Source of the DNA: Chloroflexota bacterium
Lineage (GTDB): Bacteria > Chloroflexota > Anaerolineae > Promineifilales > Promineifilaceae
NCBI GenBank assembly: GCA_020629055.1
Contig: JAHDEB010000043.1
Coordinates: 1 to 36,314 of the forward strand
Direction: 5' to 3'
DNA: 36,314 nt
Of this stretch, positions 34,545 to 36,314 are shown one piece after another; the stretch's first letter is position 1; every line of letters begins with the position of its first letter. The position numbers and the translations under genes were made by a program. Below the pieces are notes generated by a model. It was not told the origin of the DNA and ran no database searches. It saw nothing but the letters and a program-made list of their open reading frames with translations.

Positions 34545-36128
34545 TTAATCGATATACCCAAGTCCTCGCAAATGTTCAAGCATTTGTGGGTCTTGTTCTA
34601 ATTCTAATGGAACACCGGCGATCAAATTATCACGTTGATTTTCCAACGTGCCGATCATCCGATTCAGATTCTGATTAAGCTGTTTCATCAATTCTCCATT
34701 CTCTGGCATGATCGATGTCAGCTCTAGCTGATCTGTGTTTAAATCAAATAATTCATCCGGCTCATCAGCCACCTGAATTAATTTTTTATCATTTTGTACA
34801 ATCGAGCGGCGCAAATCGTTGCACCGAAAACGATCGGCTAACCCCGGATTGCGGTCTTCCATCGCTTTTACAAAATTCATCGGTGGGAAGACTTCTGAAT
34901 AGGCGGTTTCGTGTTCAACGTCTCGGCCGGCAATCACTTCAGTTAGGGTCAACGCCTTCAGCTCAGCCTGAGATGTGGTAGAAATCTCTGCCCCATCGAT
35001 GCCGGCCGCATTCAAAATCGTATGGAATACACGACGGCTGCTAACCGGTCCTGAAACTCGCTTTCCTTTATATTGATTCAGCATTTTAGGCCAATGAACA
35101 ATTAAAGGAACATGCAGCAGTTCTTGGTATGCATTAAAGGCATGTCCGAAATAGCCGTGTTCACCCAAACCATCCCCATGATCCCCCACGATGATTGTCA
35201 GCGTATTCTCCGCATTTTTCCGTTCGGCCAAGGCATCAAATAAATTTTGCAAAAACTCATCTTGATAGTGGGTTTCAACATCGTACCAGCCGTTCAAGAC
35301 CTTATCTTCTAGCTCGGTTAACCCATCGGGCAGCGGCCGAGACCAACGGTACCCTTCGCTGTTCCACTCTTGCATCACACGGCGGGCCTCACGGCTGTTG
35401 GCCAATTCTGGGTGAATGCGCTCGACATATTCAATTGGTGGATAAAAAGGGAGATGGGTTTCCATCAAGTTCAGAAAAACGAAAAACGGGTTTTCCCGTT
35501 TGCCATCGTTCCGCTTAACAAATTCAGCGACGTCTAGCACGGAATTTTTGTTTTGCCCTTTAAAGCTAAACCACTTAGACCACAATGGGGTAAATATCGG
35601 GCTGAGTGAAAGCGAAAAGGCGGTGTCTGACTTGCCAAACCACTGTTGGATCGGCATCCCTACGTTTCGCCTTAAAAAGGCACTAACAGATTCTTTAATG
35701 CGGCCGAAAATCGATTTTTTATAGAACTCGGGTCGATTAGGAAACGATCCGGCATAGTTGTAGAACTCTTTAAAGCCCCGTTTTAACTCATTGTCTAAAA
35801 CGCCTACGAGCGGATTATTGCAAAATCCCGCCGTTTTATATCCGGCGGCCGCTAAAATTTCGGCTACATGCGGGGTGTCCGCCGCCAAGCGCAGGTTCGA
35901 CTGGGTAAGTTGGTGTGCCGTTGGAAATAGGCCGGTAAACATAGATGCATGACTCGGGATCGTCCATTGGGCGGCCGAAATTCCTTTCTCAAAGAGTACA
36001 GCTTCGTCCGCAAACCGTTTGATATTCGGGGTTAATTTAGATTCTGGGTTGTAACAACTGAGCCGATCTACCCGTTGGGTATCAAGCACAATCATCAATA
36101 TATCTGGATTTTCCATAGTCGAACGCAT
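34545..36128 (-). CDS. Sulfatase-fold (alkaline phosphatase superfamily) enzyme with Thr nucleophile
   Basis: A 527-residue cytoplasmic-looking protein (no signal peptide or membrane helix). Metal-binding residues: Asp16 in MIVLDTQRVDRLSCY, Asp316/His317 in VGDHGDGLGEHG, and His225 in METHLPF. The nucleophile motif reads WTIPSHASMFTG, with Thr56 where true sulfatases have Cys or Ser (CxPSR) converted to formylglycine. Thr is used by LtaS/OpgE-like phosphotransferases. So a phosphodiesterase or phosphotransferase is as likely as a sulfatase. The C-terminus (ELFDLNTDQLELTS, LEHLRGLGYID) matches sulfatases of the choline-sulfatase/arylsulfatase-A-like group. The start may be ATG-36128 or ATG-36116; neither has a Shine-Dalgarno. 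lgt lies downstream on the same strand. Confidence 0.85.
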   Translation of the reverse strand: MRSTMENPDILMIVLDTQRVDRLSCYNPESKLTPNIKRFADEAVLFEKGISAAQWTIPSHASMFTGLFPTAHQLTQSNLRLAADTPHVAEILAAAGYKTAGFCNNPLVGVLDNELKRGFKEFYNYAGSFPNRPEFYKKSIFGRIKESVSAFLRRNVGMPIQQWFGKSDTAFSLSLSPIFTPLWSKWFSFKGQNKNSVLDVAEFVKRNDGKRENPFFVFLNLMETHLPFYPPIEYVERIHPELANSREARRVMQEWNSEGYRWSRPLPDGLTELEDKVLNGWYDVETHYQDEFLQNLFDALAERKNAENTLTIIVGDHGDGLGEHGYFGHAFNAYQELLHVPLIVHWPKMLNQYKGKRVSGPVSSRRVFHTILNAAGIDGAEISTTSQAELKALTLTEVIAGRDVEHETAYSEVFPPMNFVKAMEDRNPGLADRFRCNDLRRSIVQNDKKLIQVADEPDELFDLNTDQLELTSIMPENGELMKQLNQNLNRMIGTLENQRDNLIAGVPLELEQDPQMLEHLRGLGYID

Positions 36129-36267
36129 CAGGGATAACGGTCAGTAACCGTTACCATAGCGCTCGTAATTTTAAATTGGGGGGATGGGTAATGCAACTCA
36201 GCAGGCCAATTGCAATTGTTTCATAACCAACGGTTTAGAAAGATGTAGGTCCCTCTCTTAAGGTTTT

Positions 36268-36314
36268 TTAAGTCCCAAAACGATAACCCACACCGCGAAC
36301 GGTGTTTATCCATT
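36268..36314 (-). CDS. OmpR/PhoB-family response regulator, C-terminal fragment (cut by window edge)
   Basis: On the minus strand the last 44 bases encode WINTVRGVGYRFGT followed by TAA (36268-36270). The string TVRGVGYRF is the near-invariant end of the winged-helix DNA-binding domain of OmpR/PhoB-type two-component response regulators. The gene body lies beyond the window's right edge, so the partner kinase and targets are unknown. The 139 bases between it and the sulfatase-fold gene contain no other feature that I can support. Confidence 0.8.
   Translation of the reverse strand, partial: WINTVRGVGYRFGT

Overview
This is a gene-dense bacterial chromosome window of roughly 45-50 % G+C, with no rRNA, tRNA, CRISPR array or insertion sequence that I can see. 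Gene content suggests a Chloroflexota-like (Anaerolineae/Caldilineae-type) organism: transmembrane Hanks-type kinases with extracytoplasmic sensor domains, a helicase-associated (XPB/Ssl2 N-terminal-like) protein paired with a DinB-like protein, a 'choice-of-anchor Q' beta-helix surface protein, GT87 membrane glycosyltransferases and an Actinobacteria/Chloroflexota-style Lgt. The phylum is an inference. A genome-style signature runs through the window: the palindrome CGGCCG occurs about 105 times by hand count, against about 6-7 expected from base composition.

Layout. 1-2770: 3' end of an unknown gene, an M20D amidohydrolase and a short-chain dehydrogenase. 2788-5314: a strong 19-bp-arm inverted repeat, then two tandem paralogous GT87-like membrane proteins. 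5412-10430 (minus): a giant secreted protein with two modules, each a unique ectodomain followed by a calcium-binding thrombospondin type-3 array, then a GEVED domain. 11011-14203 (minus): PF04020 holin-4-like membrane protein, then an operon of a membrane-anchored DinB-like protein and the 751-aa helicase-associated protein. 14481-15538: a small membrane protein and a double-HTH XRE regulator converging on a shared terminator. 16180-23168: a signal-anchored VWA/Calx-beta/beta-helix protein facing two transmembrane Ser/Thr kinases, one with a lectin-like and one with a beta-propeller outer domain. 23249-23478: a frameshifted gene remnant. 23734-24972: a PF12897-type aminotransferase.

25199-29748 (plus) is an operon-like run: a CobT-fold protein lacking both catalytic glutamates, a signal-anchor-less SppA-type S49 protease, and cmoA-cmoB for the wobble-uridine modification cmo5U34. 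29798-36128 (minus) holds purB, an untracked 55-aa gene for a protein ending in a six-arginine tail, guaB, lgt and a sulfatase-fold enzyme with Thr at the nucleophile position. The window ends in the C-terminus of an OmpR/PhoB-type response regulator.

The parts most worth following up are the CGGCCG signature, the inactive-looking CobT paralogue inside an SppA/CmoAB run, the 16-23 kb surface-protein/kinase cluster, the DinB/XPB-like pair, and the small poly-Arg gene. Intrinsic terminators are clear after several minus-strand genes. About half of the genes start without a visible Shine-Dalgarno sequence.
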